A stretch of DNA of 64,000 nucleotides from Closterium sp. Naga37s-1 (lineage: Eukaryota > Streptophyta > Zygnematophyceae > Desmidiales > Closteriaceae). This document shows positions 1-11,081 of this stretch, piece after piece. Below the pieces are notes generated by a model. It made no database searches and was not told where the DNA came from. It saw only the letters and a program-made list of their open reading frames with translations. The number at the start of each line of letters is the position of its first letter. Position 1 is the stretch's first letter. The stretch is taken from assembly GCA_947471745.1 (NCBI GenBank), contig CANJKZ010001038.1, forward strand, positions 124,001-188,000. Reading direction: 5' to 3'. The position numbers were made by a program, and so were the translations under genes.

Positions 1-1235
1 TCACCACCAGTGAGTGCTAGTGCGGGCCCCAGTGCCTCACCATTGCTGCACGAGTTTGGCAATCTCCACAAAGCAATCTGTGAACTTGACTTTGAGCAGG
101 ATCATGCCGCCCACTGTCTTGATATTCTGATTGGTGGGAAGCGTCGGTTGGAGGGTAGGGGAGGGTGAGATGATGAGAGGGAAAGGAGGATGTGAGAGGG
201 AGGAAAGTGAACTTGACTTTGAGCAAAACATGCTGGGATGGCTTGATGTATGAATCAGCAGCAGGCGGCGAAACAACTAAGGGCAAAAAGTGAGTAGCAC
301 ACATGAGAAAACAAATGGGCGTTGGTGGAGCAGCTTGGAGCTGCTTTCACTCGGTAGGGACTAGAGACGCGAGCCAAGACAGATTAGGGGGAATGAAACA
401 GAGCATGTACGACGAGGAAATGGGCGATTGTGGAGCAGCTGGGTGTTGTAAATCGCCTATAAGGACACATGGCTAGAAGCGAATAAGAAGCAGGACGTAC
501 GAAGGCGAAGGGAGAGATTGTGGAAGCGGCATGGGTTTGGGCGAGGGAGGAGTGGATGAAAAAGCGAGGAGAGGAAGGACGTACGAAAATGAAGGGGGCG
601 TTGGTGGCGGGCCGGTGCCTCGCAGTACCCTGAGAGGGGATGGAGGAAGGACAATGAGGGGAATGATGGGGGGTGGGGGTTGAGGGGATGGCGCAGTGGG
701 AGGGCGGGGTGGAAAGCAGATGGCACAGAAAGGGGGCGTGGGATGGGCAGGACATTAGTGCGATGGCGTAAGAATGTAGGGGAGGGTAGTGGGAGGACCG
801 TGGGGAAGAGACAACAAAGTGAGGGGTGGGTGGGGGGAAAAGGAGACAGCGGAGTGAGAGTTTGTGCGGAGGGGAGGATAGTAGGATGGTGCAAAGGGAA
901 GCAAAGCGAAGCAAGAGAGCTGCAGAGTGGCAGTGCCGGCTGGGTTCAGAACATGGTTTGACCATTCTCAGAGCGAATTACGCCAAATGAACTGCCCACA
1001 ACATACTATCCTTGGGGCGAACGGAGAGAGGAGTTCCGGGGGTTCGAGGCTGAATCTGACTGCACGTGTAACAGGAATCGACTTGAGTAGCTTGTTGTTG
1101 ACTTACCGCTTTCTCTGCGATGTATCTGCATTCTCACAGCACAATGGAAGAGACAAGCAAAGGCAGTGTTGGGAGGAAGGAAGCAGCACAAGGAGTATGA
1201 GTAACAGTACCAGGAATCTAGCTGAGCTGAAGGCT

Positions 1236-1440
1236 CGGATGAGCATGAGGTTTGACGCGTGGCCCGGATGAGCATGAGGTTTGACGCGAGGCTCGGATGA
1301 GCATGAGGTTTGACGCGAGGCTCGGATGAGCATGAGGCTTGACGCAAGGCTCGGATGAGCATGAGGTTTGACGGAAGGCTCGGATGAGCAAGAGGTTTGA
1401 CGGAAGGCTCGGATGAGCAAGAGGTTTGACGCAAGGGTCA
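1236..1440. repeat. 29-bp minisatellite, about 7 copies
   Basis: A 29-bp unit beginning CGGATGAGCATGAGG recurs from 1236 (next copies at 1265 and 1294) with a few substitutions per copy. It opens long reading frames on the minus strand, but those are repeat artefacts. If the exon at 1824-1972 is real, this repeat would lie in its downstream intron. Confidence 0.9.
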
Positions 1441-1596
1441 TGTGCTGAGAGTTCTGTGGTTCCAGTAGAGTTACTTGTGTGACGAATGTGCGGGTGGACC
1501 TAGCTGGGTGCAGAAGCGCATGCTCACTCAGGCGACATGAGCTTTGGTTCAATCAGACCAGCCGGCGCGAGTGAACTGCTTCCACTATAACTCGAC

Positions 1597-1725
1597 CCGC
1601 ACTGCCCGCACACTACCCGCACTGCCCCTGTCCGCACTGCCCCCTGTCCGCACTGCTCGCATTGCTCGCACTGCACGGCCTGTCCGCACGTTCTGTCCAC
1701 ACTCCTCGCACTGTCCGCACACTGA
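1597..1725. repeat. CCGCACTG-type short tandem repeat
   Basis: Imperfect 7-10-bp units of the type CCGCACTGCC / CCGCACA / CTCGCACTG fill this stretch. It is low-complexity sequence with no coding evidence. Confidence 0.75.
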
Positions 1726-1823
1726 CGCCACATTTCTACAAATACTCGTAGAAGCGAGCTAGAGTGGCGTATCATTTCAAAGCGAGCTAGAAGCGCGTCT
1801 CAGTTTGAAGCGGTCGAGCTCAC

Positions 1824-1972
1824 CGCGATCGGACGAGGAAGAGGACGAAGGCGATGAGCGACACGATGCACATCGTCCACGCGAGACACGGAATCGACAA
1901 TCGCGACGATCGCGAGGGCGGTTTCCGGCCCTTGGATCGCTGCAGCAGCTCGGAAGGCTTCATCCGAGCCAT
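1824..1972 (-). CDS. Probable first exon of a type II membrane protein
   Basis: Read on the minus strand from the ATG at 1972, this gives about 50 residues. It has a basic N-terminal stretch (MARMKPSELLQ, then a KGRKPPSRSSR patch) followed by a roughly 20-residue hydrophobic segment (CLAWTMCIVSLIAFVLFLV) and RSR. The frame reaches a good splice donor, GTGAGC, at 1823-1818. A short basic cytosolic tail plus one signal anchor near the N terminus is typical of Golgi/ER type II proteins, for example prolyl 4-hydroxylases or glycosyltransferases. The catalytic part would lie further along the minus strand (1-1800), but I could not identify any exon of a known enzyme there. The topology is visible; the enzyme family is only a guess. 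Confidence 0.5.
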
Positions 1973-3857
1973 TGAAAAACCGTGGAACTAATCTTTAAGG
2001 GCTCGAGGTAGTGACGACGGACGCAGCGCTCGAGGCAATCTGGATTAGGACTTGGAGGGGAAGCTCCGGAAAAACTATGGAGAACAGGCAAGAAGAGGGG
2101 GTAATGTTATAGATATCAAAACAGTTCTAACGTTCATGTACAGAGCGTTTATATCTACAATTTGTAAAAAAATATTTATAATGGTTTTCGAGGTATTCAC
2201 TACATAACATGTTGGAGTATGAAGGGAATTATACTTAGCATTCCCGTAAGTGCAGCAGTATCGCACCCGCCACTATCGAAGCAGCGCTAGCAGCAGTATC
2301 GGATTAGCCCGTATTAAGGGCAGGAAGGTCAACAGTCGCAAGAGTCAACTGTCGCGACTGTTGACCATCTGGACCGACGATTGACTTACCATCGAGGAAT
2401 GGCAACAAGCGTAACCGTATGTACCGGTTACATGCAGCGACTCGGTAACAAGAAAGAAGTGCAATAGTCAGAGTTGTTATGTGATGCTATCATTTGCATT
2501 CACGTCTGTCTGCCTCCCATCACATGTTCGTGCGTTGCATGCGTGGTATGAGCGTGTGCAAGAATTTGTGTTTGATGTGGTTTGGTTTTTCTGAGTGTGT
2601 GTGAATGTTATTTGGCTTGAGCAGATATCTGAAGTGACTCCTCTGCTCAAGAGCTTTCCGACGAACCAAGTATCGTTTCAATCGGAGCACGAACAAGAAA
2701 GTTACGAACGTTGGAAGTTCGTATGCTTTTGATATTTGGTTGTGGTGACTATGGGAAGTTGTGGGGTTGACTCTATAAGGGGTACTGACTTTTGGGGGTT
2801 GGGAAATTCGTCAACATCACTGTAGATGCTCCCAAGTGTTTGGGAGGAGTCAAACCAGGTTGGCAAGTGTGGCCAAGTTGGGCAAGGTGGATGGCATGGG
2901 TTGGAAAGTGACAAAAGTAAAAGTGGGGTTCCTATAGGGAAGGGATTTGGTGTGCTTATGGGGTTTCCTTGGTTGGGAACTCCTTGGGGACCTTCCCTGT
3001 CGTCCTCCTCTTCCCTCCAACCTGGTTAATTGCTACTCTAACTTCTTTGTGTTAAAATTGTGAGACTCTTGTGATTGAGTTAAGTTCTTATGGCAGCATA
3101 CCCCCCTGTGCGCCAAAAGTGATAACTCGAGAAATACTTCACCTTTCCGTACGATTCAACTTGGGAATTGTAGCTACGGACTACAGCTACAACATATCCG
3201 AAATTGGTGAAGTTTTGACAGTGCGTTTTTTGTCGACGGCGTTTCTTGTGAGCGCGACGATTCTGTCCAGAAATTGAGACCAACGATTTTGTGAAATTTA
3301 TGCACCTAATCTTCGTAGACTCCGTCCTTAGTCTATAACAAGAGTCACTGTAGAAATGCATGTAAAGCATTTAGAACAAGGGAATGTACCCCTCAGAGTA
3401 CATGGCTACTTAGAACTATTTATTACGTCTGTAATCTCTGTTTTGATCAACTTTGTCATTTACATTCACTATGATCAGAGTTCCTACAACAAGACTTCCG
3501 CTACCAAACTCTTCTAAGGCGTTCCTACCCTATCCATGGTCCTCACTCTTAACATAGCACATTATGGGACGCTCCATAGGCGGATGCGCCCTACTTGGTA
3601 GACATGCGGGTGTAGAGGTTGGGGGTGGTGTTAGAAAACTTTAAGTAAGTTTGTCGTCGTAGTGTTTCCCCTACGTTTTGTGCTCCGACATCTTTTTGCG
3701 TCATCATCTTGCCGTTCTCTCACACTCCCCTTGCCATCCCTACCTACATTCTTGTCCTCACCCGATCTGTTTTCTTGCTACACTTTGAATAAAGGCATAT
3801 AGGGATGAAATGCACTAAAATGCATAAAGAAAATATAATATCAAGTTGAGTACTTAT
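1973..3857. other. Intergenic sequence, nothing recognised
   Basis: This stretch is AT-richer than its surroundings, with no frame carrying a recognisable protein and no clear terminal repeats. The part nearest 1973 would be the 5' flank of the minus-strand exon. The last five bases (CTTAT, 3853-3857) are the left target-site duplication of element A. Confidence 0.6.
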
Positions 3858-3966
3858 TGTCACATGTTATAGTCTTAGTGATGTGTGTCATATGGGGTAC
3901 AACAGTTAGGGTTAGGTTTATGTACCCCAACCAACCTTAGTGAACACAACCATTCCGTTCTTGACA
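3858..3966 (+). repeat. Element A 5' LTR
   Basis: 109 bp, starting TGTCACATG and ending TTCTTGACA. It carries an inverted repeat (GGGGTAC ... GTACCCC) around a TTAGGGTTAGG loop. It differs from the 3' LTR by C versus G at position 6. Confidence 0.96.
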
Positions 3967-3978
3967 TGGTATCACCTA
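3967..3978 (+). other. Element A primer-binding site
   Basis: TGGTATCACCTA begins directly after the LTR. It matches the first eight bases of the canonical initiator tRNA-Met complement (TGGTATCAGAGC) and then diverges. It would prime minus-strand DNA synthesis. Confidence 0.85.
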
Positions 3979-3994
3979 GGTTAGGATCCTCTGG

Positions 3995-4660
3995 GATCCC
4001 GTTCCTCCCGTACCGTCTCCTAGCGCCTGTCACGCCGGTTCGTCTCGTACCCTAGCACCCGTTACGCCCGTATCGTCCCCTGGCGTCTGCCACGCCGGTT
4101 CGTCTCGTTCCCTAGCGCCCGTTACGCCCGTATCGTCCCCTAGCGCCTCTCACGCCGGTTCGTCTCGTTCCCTAGCTCCCGTTGCGCCTAGCCTACCGCG
4201 CTCGACGCCCGTAGCGCCCGCAGCGCCCGTCGCGCCCGTAGCGCCTGTAGCGCCCGAAGCGCCCGTAGCGCCCGTCCTGTCGCGTCGCGTCGCGTCCCGT
4301 CCTGTCGTCCCGTCCCGTCCCGTCCCGTCGCGTCGCGTCCCGTCGTCCCGTCCCGTCGCGTCGCGCTCGTCCAGTCCCGTCGTCCCGTCCCGTCGTCCCA
4401 TCGCGTCGTGTCTGTCCCGTCCGTCGCGTCTCGTCTGTCCCGTCCCGTCTAGCTCGTCGTGTCCGTCCCGTCTGTCCCGTCGCGTGCGCCATGCCTGCCG
4501 CGCCGCGTGCGTCCCGTTCTGCCTGTCGCGCAGCGCCGAGCCGCGCGCGTCCCGTCCTGCCTGCCGCGTAGCGCCTCGTGGCGCCCTACCCTAGCGTCAT
4601 GCAGTGCCTTGAGCCTCACTCACTGCCTGTCACGCCCTCCTTAGGCCCTTCACGCGTTTA
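3995..4660 (+). repeat. Element A leader: GC-rich tandem repeats
   Basis: Three 60-bp units share the string CACGCCGGTTCGTCTCGT, at about 4031, 4091 and 4151. They are followed by AGCGCCCGT-type units (4206-4270) and GTCCC/GTCGC pentamers (4270-4500). The open frames here are repeat artefacts. The block sits where copia elements keep the untranslated leader and packaging signal. Confidence 0.85.
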
Positions 4661-4685
4661 GGGTTTCGGCAGCAGCAGTTCCCAC

Positions 4686-5970
4686 CAGGCCTCTGGATAG
4701 GATTTGGGGCACTCTTACTCGCAAGGCCAGTTCGCTGAAGTTGGTCTTTCAGTAAGGGTGGGTCAGCCATGTCAGTCTTTTTTATCAGTGTCAGCTGGAA
4801 AGGTACTCTTGCTCATCAGTGTGCACATTGTTTTCACCCTTCCATGCTTAGACTTAAGCGTGGATTACAAATTAAAGATGGCACTAACTAACAGAGCAAC
4901 TAAAGCACCAGTGCCTGGTTCTAACAGAATAAGCTTAGTAGTGAGCACAAGTTAATACGGTATAGGAACTTTTGAGCAGGGCGGCGCTTCTTGCCAGCAT
5001 TGAACATTGCTACCGTATGCATGAGCCCCGCGAGTGAAACTCAACTTAGGTTGCTGCCGCCACTTCTGCCGTGCCAAACAGGAACCAGATTTCAGCTTCT
5101 TGGCGGCAGGGTTGTGAGCAGCAGCGGTATTCTCCGTTACATGTGTTGCGCTTTTTGTGATGTCAGTTCAGGCATCGTGGTGCACGTCACGCCCCGCTTC
5201 AGCCAGCGCGGTCTCAGCCTCAGTAGAGGCGACGACGGGCTCTGGTTCAAGCAGTCGCTTAGAAGGCACTGTTAAAAAGCTAAGGCCCTTTCATGAGGGT
5301 GAGTGCAGGACCTGACGACGATCCTCGTCGTCATCCTCACCGCTGGTGTCAACAGCCATGACGAGGGACTTGAAGGTAGATGCTGGAGCTATGCTTATGA
5401 TAGCAGCAGGAAGGCGTGGTATGCAAACCCTAGACGAGACCACGAGGAGGAAAACTGGATGAATAAAATGAACTGACTGGGTTGGGGTTGGGTGAGAGCG
5501 GCTGGTCGGTGGTTGGGGGTCTGGTGGGGAGGGAGGAAGGGACCAAGCAGGACTCTCCTGGACGATGCACACCTGTGTGGCGCTGTGTGTCACCGCCAGG
5601 CAGGCAAAATGCATGTGATACGGGTACAGGTTGCGGGACTGTGGCTGTGGCGACGCGAGCGGTCTTGGCGACGCGCAATTCCGGTGACTCGGGCAAATCG
5701 CCGCTAATCGCGGCAGAAATCACATCGGTGAATCTCCCCCCCCCCCCCCCCCTTCCCCCCTCAAAAATCGCATCAGGCTGGTACCCAACACTACTCGTTG
5801 TCATCAGGGCGAGTACACCAGGTCGGTCTGAAATATCAGTGTTACACAAAAATTCACTTTTTATTGTAAGGGCGCACAAAAATACAACTCTGTAAAATAA
5901 GGGTGAACACCTAAACCCACCCTTATAGTAAAGGCCATAAGGGTGATTTACCCTGATATCAAGAGGCCTG
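4686..5970 (+). mobile_element. Non-autonomous hAT-like DNA transposon inside element A
   Basis: This 1285-bp insertion has terminal inverted repeats CAGGCCTCTGGATA (left) and CAGGCCTCTTGATA (right, read inward), 13 of 14 identical. A perfect 8-bp target-site duplication, GTTCCCAC, lies at 4678-4685 and 5971-5978. An 8-bp TSD with TIRs starting CAG is the signature of the hAT superfamily. Subterminal TAAGGGTGGGT occurs at 4753-4763 and in inverted orientation at 5915-5925, with further ATAAGGGTG copies near the right end, a typical arrangement for hAT transposase sites. There is no transposase-like frame inside, so movement would need a transposase in trans. A poly-C tract lies near 5738-5752. 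The insertion split the element A leader upstream of the gag start, so it is younger than element A. Confidence 0.92.
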
Positions 5971-5993
5971 GTTCCCACCTCTTCGCTTCTGCT

Positions 5994-7160
5994 ATGGCGA
6001 CCCCTAGGGTCCTGCGCTTTGACGCCGAGGGTAGGCCACTCGAGTTCTCGGTGTGGCTCCAGCGTGTGCGCCGCCTCCTAGAGAGTCAGGTTCAGGCAAA
6101 CGAGTCTTTGTGGGCGCACGCTTCCGGTGACCTTCCTGTGCCCCCCGCCCCTGCACCCTTAGGCGCTGACGCTAGCAATGCAGACAGGGACCGTTATGCA
6201 CGCCAACGTGCTGTCTTGACAGCGTGGAAGTCGCGTGACGCTGCGGCCTGCATTGCCCTTAGCAGCCTCCTCCCTGTGTCTGAGGAGGCCCACTTCACTC
6301 TGGTTCCTACTGCTAGTGAGTTCCTGACCGCGATCAAGGCCCGCTACGCTACTCCCACCATTGTTTCTCTTGGTCGACTTTTCCTCCCGTTCCTGTTTCC
6401 TGACCTCGCCTCGTTTGAGCGCTCTGCTGATTTGATCGCTCACCTGCGCTCGCTCGATTCTAGCTACCGCGCTGCCTGCACTGACGCGCAGCTTGCACTG
6501 CTCCCTCCCCCTATGGCGATTACGATCTATTTCATCGCCACTAGTCTCCCTGACCGCCTTGCCTCGGTTCGTGACACGCTTCTTCTGAAGCACCCTAGCG
6601 AGCTTACTATCGAGGTCCTTGAGTCTTCCCTCAAGGACGTCGAGAGCAACCTCCGCTCGGTAGCCTCCGCCTCTGGTGCTGTGCCCCCTCCACTATTTCG
6701 CAGGTGCACTGTCCCTCAGCTGCCCACCTTTACTGCCTCCCTCGCCACTACCGCTACTGACGTGACCGCAGCTTCTGTTATGACTTCTTCGCGGTCTAGG
6801 GGTAGGAGTGGCAGGAGGGGCGGTCAGGGTGCGGGCGGAGGCGGCGGAGGTAGCGGAGGTGGCGTGGTGAGCGGCGGTGGCGGCAGTACAGAGGCTGGAG
6901 GAGCGCCTCGTACAGCGGCTAGTGGCTCCTCTACTGCAGCTGGTGGAGGTGACGCTCGGGTTCGTCAGGCACCTGCTGGTCCGCCAGCTGCAGGTGCTGG
7001 AGTGGCGACTTGGTACCTAGCTCAGCGGCAGCAGCAGCAGCCCCTCCTCTCACAGCAGCCACAGCAGCAGCAGCGGCAGCAGCAGGCTCCAGGGCAGGGG
7101 TCAGGACCGCGTCAGCTGTCGCTTGGCGCCGTCCACCCTCCCTGCACCTACCTCATTTAG
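5994..7160 (+). pseudogene. Element A gag (capsid), stop inside the zinc finger
   Basis: The ATG at 5994 follows the hAT insertion. The product starts MATPRVLRFDAEGRPLEF, matching the gag of remnant F (MASPTVLTFDSEGRP). About 270 residues of helical capsid-like sequence (LFPDLASFERSADLIAHLRSL; SLPDRLASVRDTLL) lead into an RG-rich and Gly-rich stretch and then a Gln tract. An unusual zinc-finger-like motif begins CTYLI and is cut by a TAG at 7158-7160. Downstream the same frame continues with the remaining ligands (C, H, C). Gag would form the virus-like particle and bind element RNA; here it is truncated just before nucleic-acid binding is complete. Confidence 0.88.
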
Positions 7161-7905
7161 ACAGGTGCTCGCCGAGGCCTCCCCTGTGGCCGCACCCACC
7201 CACCAGGTCAGTGCTTTGCTCAGCTCACTGACACACTTCGTGCTGCTTACGGCGTTGACGGCCCTGCCCCTGACTGGCTTCCCCTTGTTCAGTCGTACGG
7301 CCCCACTCTGTGGGTCATGTCGGCTTCTCAGTTGCTTGATCTCTTAGGAACTCCGCATGCTATGTATGCTGTTGTTGATTCTAGTGCTTCTGACTCTGTT
7401 TACTCGAGTGTTGTTAGCTTAGGTGCTAGACTTGCTGAGGTGCCTGTGGCTAGCGTAGGTACTTGTGTAGACACTAGTCCAGGAGCTGCTCCAGAGGACA
7501 CTTCGCTGTCTTTCACTCTGGACTACGGAGCTTCGCACTGTTTCTTCCGCGACCACACGACGCTTACTCCGCTTCCTGCGCCGGTCTCAGTGGCACTGGC
7601 TGATCCCACTTCGGGACCAGTCACTGCTCGCTACACTACTACGCTTCTATGCCCGGCTGTTCCCTCCGGTTCTCTGACCGGCTTCCACATCCCCTCGTTC
7701 TCGAGGAACTTGGTGGGCGTGAGGCCGCTCGTGAGTCAGCACGTGGGTGTGTGGATTGAGCCTTCTGGCGAGACTGCGGTTTGTGTCGACGGGGACACGT
7801 ACGCGCCTCTGGCCACCTTTACCGCTGAGCTGGGCTCTGGTCTCTACACACTACACACTAGGCCTCGGCAGCAGCAGCAGCTACTGCCCCCGACCACTGT
7901 CACTG
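7161..7905 (+). pseudogene. Element A gag C-end and aspartic protease, active site altered
   Basis: In the same frame as gag past the 7158 stop, this encodes the rest of the zinc-finger-like motif, a linker and the retropepsin-like protease. The catalytic motif expected as DSGAS (present in element B as LDSGASRCFFRD) reads LDYGASHCFFRD here. The Ser-to-Tyr change sits beside the catalytic Asp. The rest of the domain is well preserved, including CPAVPSGSLTGFHIPSFSRNLVGV read against B. The frame is lost near 7880-7910 by a frameshift before integrase. Confidence 0.85.
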
Positions 7906-9012
7906 CCCCCCTCTCACCAGGTTGCCGCTTCTCACCAGGTAGCTGTGTCTGGTCAGGTTCCCGTGTCTGGTCCAGTTGCTGCGTCTTGCTCTTGCTGGTC
8001 ACTTGCTCACCCCACCGTTCTATGGCACCACCGGATGGGGCACCCGTCCATTCCTCGCCTGCACGCTATGTCTAGTCAGCGTCTTGTCTTAGGCCTCCCG
8101 CGAGTCTTGTCGTCGCTGCCTCCTTCGCTTGCACCACCTTGCGGTCCCTGCGTCGAGGGTCGGCTGCGCGCCACCCCTCACTCCTCCTCCCTTTGTCCGG
8201 CCACCGAGCCCTTTGAGACTCTCCACTTGGACGTCTGGGGCCCCGCCCCTCGCCCTGGCCCTGAGAGAGAGAGTTTCTTTCTGGTGGTCGTTGATGACTA
8301 CTCTCGCTACACCACAGTGTTCCCCCTGGCGAAGAAGTCTGAGGTGACTTCTACGCTGATCCGGTGGTTACTTACCACTGCGGACACTCGTGGTCGTCGT
8401 GTCAGCTGTCTTCGCTCCGACCGCAGGGGTGAGTTTCGCTCCGGCATTCTCGCTGGATTCTGTCGCGAGCAGGGCATCCGTCAGTCCTGGACGCTTCCAG
8501 AGTCCCCACAGCAGAATGGGGTTGCTGAGCGCCGCATAGGCTTGGTCATGGAGATTGCACGCACCTCCATGATTCACGCCCGTGCGCCCCATTTTCTGTG
8601 GCCCTACGCGGTTCGGTACGCCGCTCACCAGCTGAACCTCTGGCCACGTGTCTCTCGGCCAGAGGCTTCACCGACCAGTCTTTGGACCGGGTCCCCTGGT
8701 GCTACGTCGCGTTTTCGTGTCTGGGGCTGTTTGGCGCTTGTTCGCGACACCTTCGCGGATAAGCTCTCCCCTCGCGCCCTTCCCTATGTCTTCCTTGGTT
8801 TCCCCGAGGACTTGTCTGGCTTCACCTTTTACCACCCTCCCCTTCACAAGTTCTTTGACTCCCGCGACGTTCGTTTTGTCGAGTCCGTCCCCTACTACAC
8901 CCGGTACCCCTGTCGAGGTCTTTCGGTTCCTCCTCCCCCTCTCTTCCTGACTTCCGCCCCCCCCCCCCCCCCCCCCCCCCTGCACCTCCGGTACAGCCCC
9001 CCCCCCCCCTAG
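7906..9012 (+). pseudogene. Element A integrase
   Basis: The domain starts with the HHCC zinc module (LWHHRMGHPS ... CGPC). The DDE catalytic core follows, with D in LHLDVWGP, D in LRSDRRGEF and E in SPQQNGVAERRIGL, so all three acidic residues are present. The usual RGG after the second Asp reads RRG. The C-terminal GKE-like region (RVWGCLALVRD ... DKLSPRALPYVFLGF) is copia-typical. The frame runs into long poly-C tracts (8957-8982 and 8999-9009) and ends at 9012. It is detached from both protease and RT by frameshifts. Confidence 0.88.
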
Positions 9013-10259
9013 TCCAGCCCCGTCAGGTGTCTCACACGCTACCCCCCCCCCCCCCCCCCCTCGGTCGCCCCTTAGGTACCGTCCCCTTCCCCACAGTCCT
9101 CCTCCCAGCCTACTGCAGACCCTGCGGGAGCAGGTGCTCATGTCGAGGAGCTTGGGGGTGCTACCTCTGGAGGTGTTGGAGTTGGAGCTGAGCCCGTGTC
9201 TGCAGGAGGTTCTCGTGTTCAGGGAGCTGGTGTTGGTCGAGCTATCCCTGGAGGTGCTACGACTGGGGGTGCGGGTGCACCCACTGCGGGACCAGGAGAG
9301 TCTGGGACTGGTCGTGTTGCTGCTGGTGGTGCTGGCTCTGGGGGTGGTGCGACTGGGTCTTTGGAGAGCGGTCCTAGGGCTACCACCGCCCCGGACACTA
9401 CTCCTCCCCCCCACCCCTACCCGACCAGGCACCAGGCCCGTGTTCACCGTGTCCGTGAGGAGCAGCTGGAGTTGGAGCGAGAGGAGCGAGAGTTGGAGCG
9501 GCAGCAGCTGGAGCTACAACGGCTGGAGGTGCAGTAGCAGGAGCAGCGGTTGCAGCCGGAGCAGGAGCAGCAGCCGCAGCGTCAGCCGCAGCAGCAGGAG
9601 CAGCAGCAGGAGCCGCAGCTGGAGGAGCAACCGCAGCAGGATGAGCCGCAACAGGAGCAGCAGGAGCAGCAGCAGCAGCCGCCGTAGCAGGAGCAACAGC
9701 AGCATCTGCCGCAACAGGAGCAGCAGCAGCAGCCGCCACCGCAGGAGCAGCTGCAGCAGCCGCCGCAGCAGCAGCAGCCGCCTCATCCGCCTCTTGTCTC
9801 TGGCCTTCGAGCCCTCGGTCTCCCCTCTCTCTCTCCTCCCTCCTCTCCATCTCCTCATGTCTACGGTCCCACGTCTCCTCCTCCTAACCCCTCCCCAGCT
9901 GTTTTCACTCCTTCTCCGCCTCTGTTGTCCCCTCCTCTTTATCACGCTTGGCCTTCTCGTCGCTCTCCTCGTGCTCGTCCGTCGTCCCTTGTGCCCTTCA
10001 CTGACCTTCGTACTGTCCTGTTTTGTTCTAGTCCGCCTCGTTCTCTCAGTCTTTTCTTCCTTCTCCTCCTGAGTCAGCCTTCACTGCTTCCCTCTCTACC
10101 CCTGTCACTGACTACTACCGCACGTACCGACCTATTCTCTCTCGTGTTCTCAGCTCTCTTATTACGGACCCTCGTGCCTCTCTGTCCTCTGTCTCCGCCC
10201 TTACTGTCGCCGTCACTGAGTTCGCCACTACTCGCCGCCTTGACTACGCCACTTGTCTT
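9013..10259 (+). pseudogene. Element A integrase-RT linker, low complexity
   Basis: In several frames this encodes a Gly/Ala-rich stretch, a highly charged heptad-like stretch (EEQLELEREERELERQQLE at about 9458-9513), then a Gln-rich tract broken by TAG codons, and Pro/Ser-rich sequence. The linker of element B is Gly/Ala/Glu-rich in the corresponding place, so this part evolves quickly. Poly-C at 9041-9060 and several frame changes show decay. The segment just before 10260 (LITDPRASLSSVSALTVAVTEFATTRRLDYA) aligns with the intact frame of B. Confidence 0.7.
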
Positions 10260-11081
10260 GTGGCTGCTCCTCCTACCAGTCCTCTGGCCGTCGGGGGTGA
10301 GTCTGCCATTGGCTGTGACGCCCTAGAGGACAGAAAGTTTGAGCTGGAGATCTTGGCAGCCGCTTCCCCTCATCTCTGTGCCATGCTGCTCGCCCATGAG
10401 GGAGACCCCGACGCCCTTGACATACCTACTCCTCGCACTTACGCTGAGGCAGTGTCAGGGCCTTGGGCCTCTCAGTGGAGAGCTGCCATGGACTCACAGA
10501 TGGCCTCCTACAGATCCACAGGCACCTACGTCGACGAGGTTCCCCCCCTTGGGGCGAACGTAGTCGATGGCATGTGGATCTTCAGGGTGAAGCGGCCACC
10601 GGGATCTCCTCCAGTCTTCAAGGCGCGCTATGTGGCTAGAGGTTTCAGTCAGCGTGAGGGACTTGACTTCTTTCAGACCTTCGCGCCTACCCCGAAGATG
10701 ACCACTCTTCGGGTGTTACTGCACGTAGCAGCACAGAGAGACTACGAGCTACACTCTCTCGACTTCTCCAATGCCTTCCTTCAGGGTAGCCTACACGAGG
10801 AGGTCTGGTTGCGTCGTCCCTCTGCCTTCACTGGCATTTTCCCTCCTGGGACCCAGTGGAGGCTGAGGCGACCGGTCTACGGTCTCCGTCAGGCTCCTCG
10901 TGAGTGGCACGACACCCTTCGTTCTACCCTGTCTGACCTCGGTTTCCAGCCGTCTTCTGCTGACCCGTCGCTGTTTGTTCGTCGTGGCTCCACACCGTTC
11001 TTTGTACTGGTCTACGTCGACGACCTGGTTTTCGCCACTGCTGACAGGGTTGCTTTGGCTGACGTGAAGCGCGAACTATAG
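10260..11081 (+). pseudogene. Element A reverse transcriptase, N-terminal and catalytic part
   Basis: The copia RT hallmarks are in order: GMWIFRVKRPPGSPPVFKAR, SLDFSNAFLQGSLHEEVWL (first catalytic Asp), VYGLRQAPREWH, and the catalytic VYVDDLVF. The frame ends at TAG 11079-11081 within KREL*KRHTCTDLGEL, where element B has Gln, so it is a CAG-to-TAG nonsense change. The domain otherwise looks functional. Confidence 0.92.

Noticed and set aside
41..113. A 73-nt minus-strand exon-like stretch (GGMILLKVKFTDCFVEIAKL) between AG and a GTGAGG donor
   Set aside because: Splice signals are reasonable, but the peptide is too short to assign and the surrounding sequence is repetitive. It may belong to the gene begun at 1972 but cannot be supported.
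384..965. Long open frames on both strands in a purine-rich tract
   Set aside because: Low-complexity Pro/Ser/His or Gly/Arg composition with no domain, no conserved spacing and overlapping frames on both strands; stop-poor because of base bias.
4150..4492. Gly/Arg/Thr-rich open frames on the minus strand
   Set aside because: They are translations of the pentamer and 9-bp repeats in the element A leader.
9398..9945. Long Ala- or Leu-rich minus-strand frames opposite the element A linker
   Set aside because: Mirror translations of a CAG-rich tract; no domain.
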